64,000 bases of DNA from Thalassobaculum litoreum DSM 18839 (GTDB lineage: Bacteria > Pseudomonadota > Alphaproteobacteria > Thalassobaculales > Thalassobaculaceae). The stretch lies in NCBI RefSeq assembly GCF_900102465.1, contig NZ_FNBW01000004.1, positions 186,001-250,000 of the forward strand. The letters are read 5' to 3'. Below the pieces are notes generated by a model that was not told where the DNA came from, searched no databases, and saw only the letters and a program-made list of their open reading frames with translations. Made by a program: the position numbers and the translations under genes. This document shows positions 63,451 through 64,000 of this stretch, in pieces (within the stretch, counting starts at the first letter, position 1; every line of letters starts with the position of its first letter).

Positions 63451-63542
63451 CGTGAAATGGCAGCCAGCCATGCGGCGGCGCGCATCGGACCGAATCTGAT
63501 ACGATGGCGGCTGCGGCGAGCCGACTTGGATCCAGGGACGTC

Positions 63543-63944
63543 ATGTATCGATCAGAAACTGTCTCCGTCGCGGTGGAGCGGGATGCTGCCGCCCTGTACG
63601 AGGCCTTCTGGCGGCCGGAGCGGTTCCCGTCCTGGGCCTCGGGGCTGAGCCAGGCGGCACTGCGACCGGGCGAGGACGGGTGGAAGGCCGACGGGCCGGA
63701 AGGTCCGATCACCATCCGCTTCTGCGACCACAATCCCTTCGGTGTGATGGATCACTGGGTCGATCTGGGCGATGGGCGGGTGGTCTATGTCCCGATGCGC
63801 ATCGTCGCCAATGGCACAGGCAGCACGGTCACGCTGACGCTGTTCCAATATCCCGACATGGGCGACGAGATTTTCGCCCGCGACCTGGACTGGGTGCGCC
63901 GGGACCTGGAGACGCTGAAATCGCTGGCCGAGCACGGCGGCTGA
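63543..63944 (+). CDS. SRPBCC-family (START/polyketide cyclase-like) protein
   Basis: 133-residue protein of the helix-grip fold: YRSETVSVAVERDAAALYEAFWRPERFPSWASGL opening, a central strand set (ITIRFCDHNPFGVMDHWVDL) and a C-terminal helix (FARDLDWVRRDLETLKSLAEH). The family binds lipids or hydrophobic small molecules; ligand unknown. Start 63543 is used instead of a longer upstream frame (63504) that reads into the promoter. Confidence 0.85.
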   Translation: MYRSETVSVAVERDAAALYEAFWRPERFPSWASGLSQAALRPGEDGWKADGPEGPITIRFCDHNPFGVMDHWVDLGDGRVVYVPMRIVANGTGSTVTLTLFQYPDMGDEIFARDLDWVRRDLETLKSLAEHGG

Positions 63945-63954
63945 GCCGCGCCGT

Positions 63955-64000
63955 TCACCCGCCGATCAGTTTCAGCCAGTCCTCTTCGCTGAGCGTGGCC
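63955..64000 (-). CDS. 3' end of an unidentified gene
   Basis: The last 15 codons of a minus-strand frame that enters from the right edge. It ends ATLSEEDWLKLIGG and a TGA stop at 63955-63957, convergent with the SRPBCC gene. Too little is visible to name it. Confidence 0.6.
   Translation of the reverse strand, partial: ATLSEEDWLKLIGG

Overview
The window is GC-rich, densely coded chromosomal DNA from an alphaproteobacterium, most likely a Rhodospirillales-type marine or soil heterotroph. This rests on gene order (secA/ppiC/argJ/mutT; comF/grxC/nitrilase/DUF1178; ialB/rlmN; rpoE/chrR), a SAM-II riboswitch, DUF1127 proteins, GcvA-type LysR regulators and a tripartite tricarboxylate transporter. 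The genus cannot be fixed from the sequence alone. I see no prophage, insertion sequence, CRISPR array, rRNA or tRNA gene.

Layout. 1-6.5 kb: the 3' end of secA runs off the left edge; divergent from it lie an unknown protein, a periplasmic PpiC isomerase, argJ and mutT. 6.5-14.4 kb: a small protein and a divergent LysR regulator, a methyltransferase, comF, grxC, a Nit1-type amidase, and an operon with an unusual aminotransferase-SDR fusion, then DUF1178 and a small monooxygenase-like protein. 14.6-20.1 kb: an ABC1 kinase-like protein, the tctCBA uptake operon and a transglutaminase-like protein. 20.2-25.0 kb: two tandem GhrA-like dehydrogenases, clpS, a uracil-DNA-glycosylase-like protein, and a SAM-II-controlled O-acetylhomoserine sulfhydrylase. 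26.1-36.1 kb: acetoacetyl-CoA synthetase, a DgcZ-like diguanylate cyclase, two more GcvA-type regulators (one beside a DUF1127 gene), a TauE/SafE permease, a GMC oxidoreductase, a PPOX flavoprotein and a DJ-1/PfpI protein. 36.1-44.4 kb: methyltransferase, asparaginase, SpoU methyltransferase, ECF sigma/ChrR, IalB, RlmN, a divergent Smr-like protein and a BI-1 protein. 44.4-51.8 kb: two unknown proteins, a Gld-like ABC operon with DUF4340, and a membrane ferredoxin-adenylate cyclase. 52-57.3 kb: cysS, gltX, nadE and an acetyltransferase on the minus strand. 57.4-64 kb: a CLC channel, uvrD, prmA, a DUF1127 gene and an SRPBCC protein.

The most interesting features are regulatory. A 22-codon ORF ending in Cys-Arg sits between gltX and cysS and looks like a cysteine-sensing leader peptide. 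Two LysR loci 23.5 kb apart share an ungapped operator-like block, and each controls a divergent small-protein gene. The SAM-II riboswitch is followed by a terminator. The rpoE-chrR pair has a candidate autoregulatory promoter. Among proteins, the aminotransferase-SDR fusion, the SDH-anchor/ferredoxin/cyclase and a DgcZ homologue lacking its zinc ligands stand out. Several intergenic gaps hold palindromic repeat families, one copy with 31-bp perfect arms.
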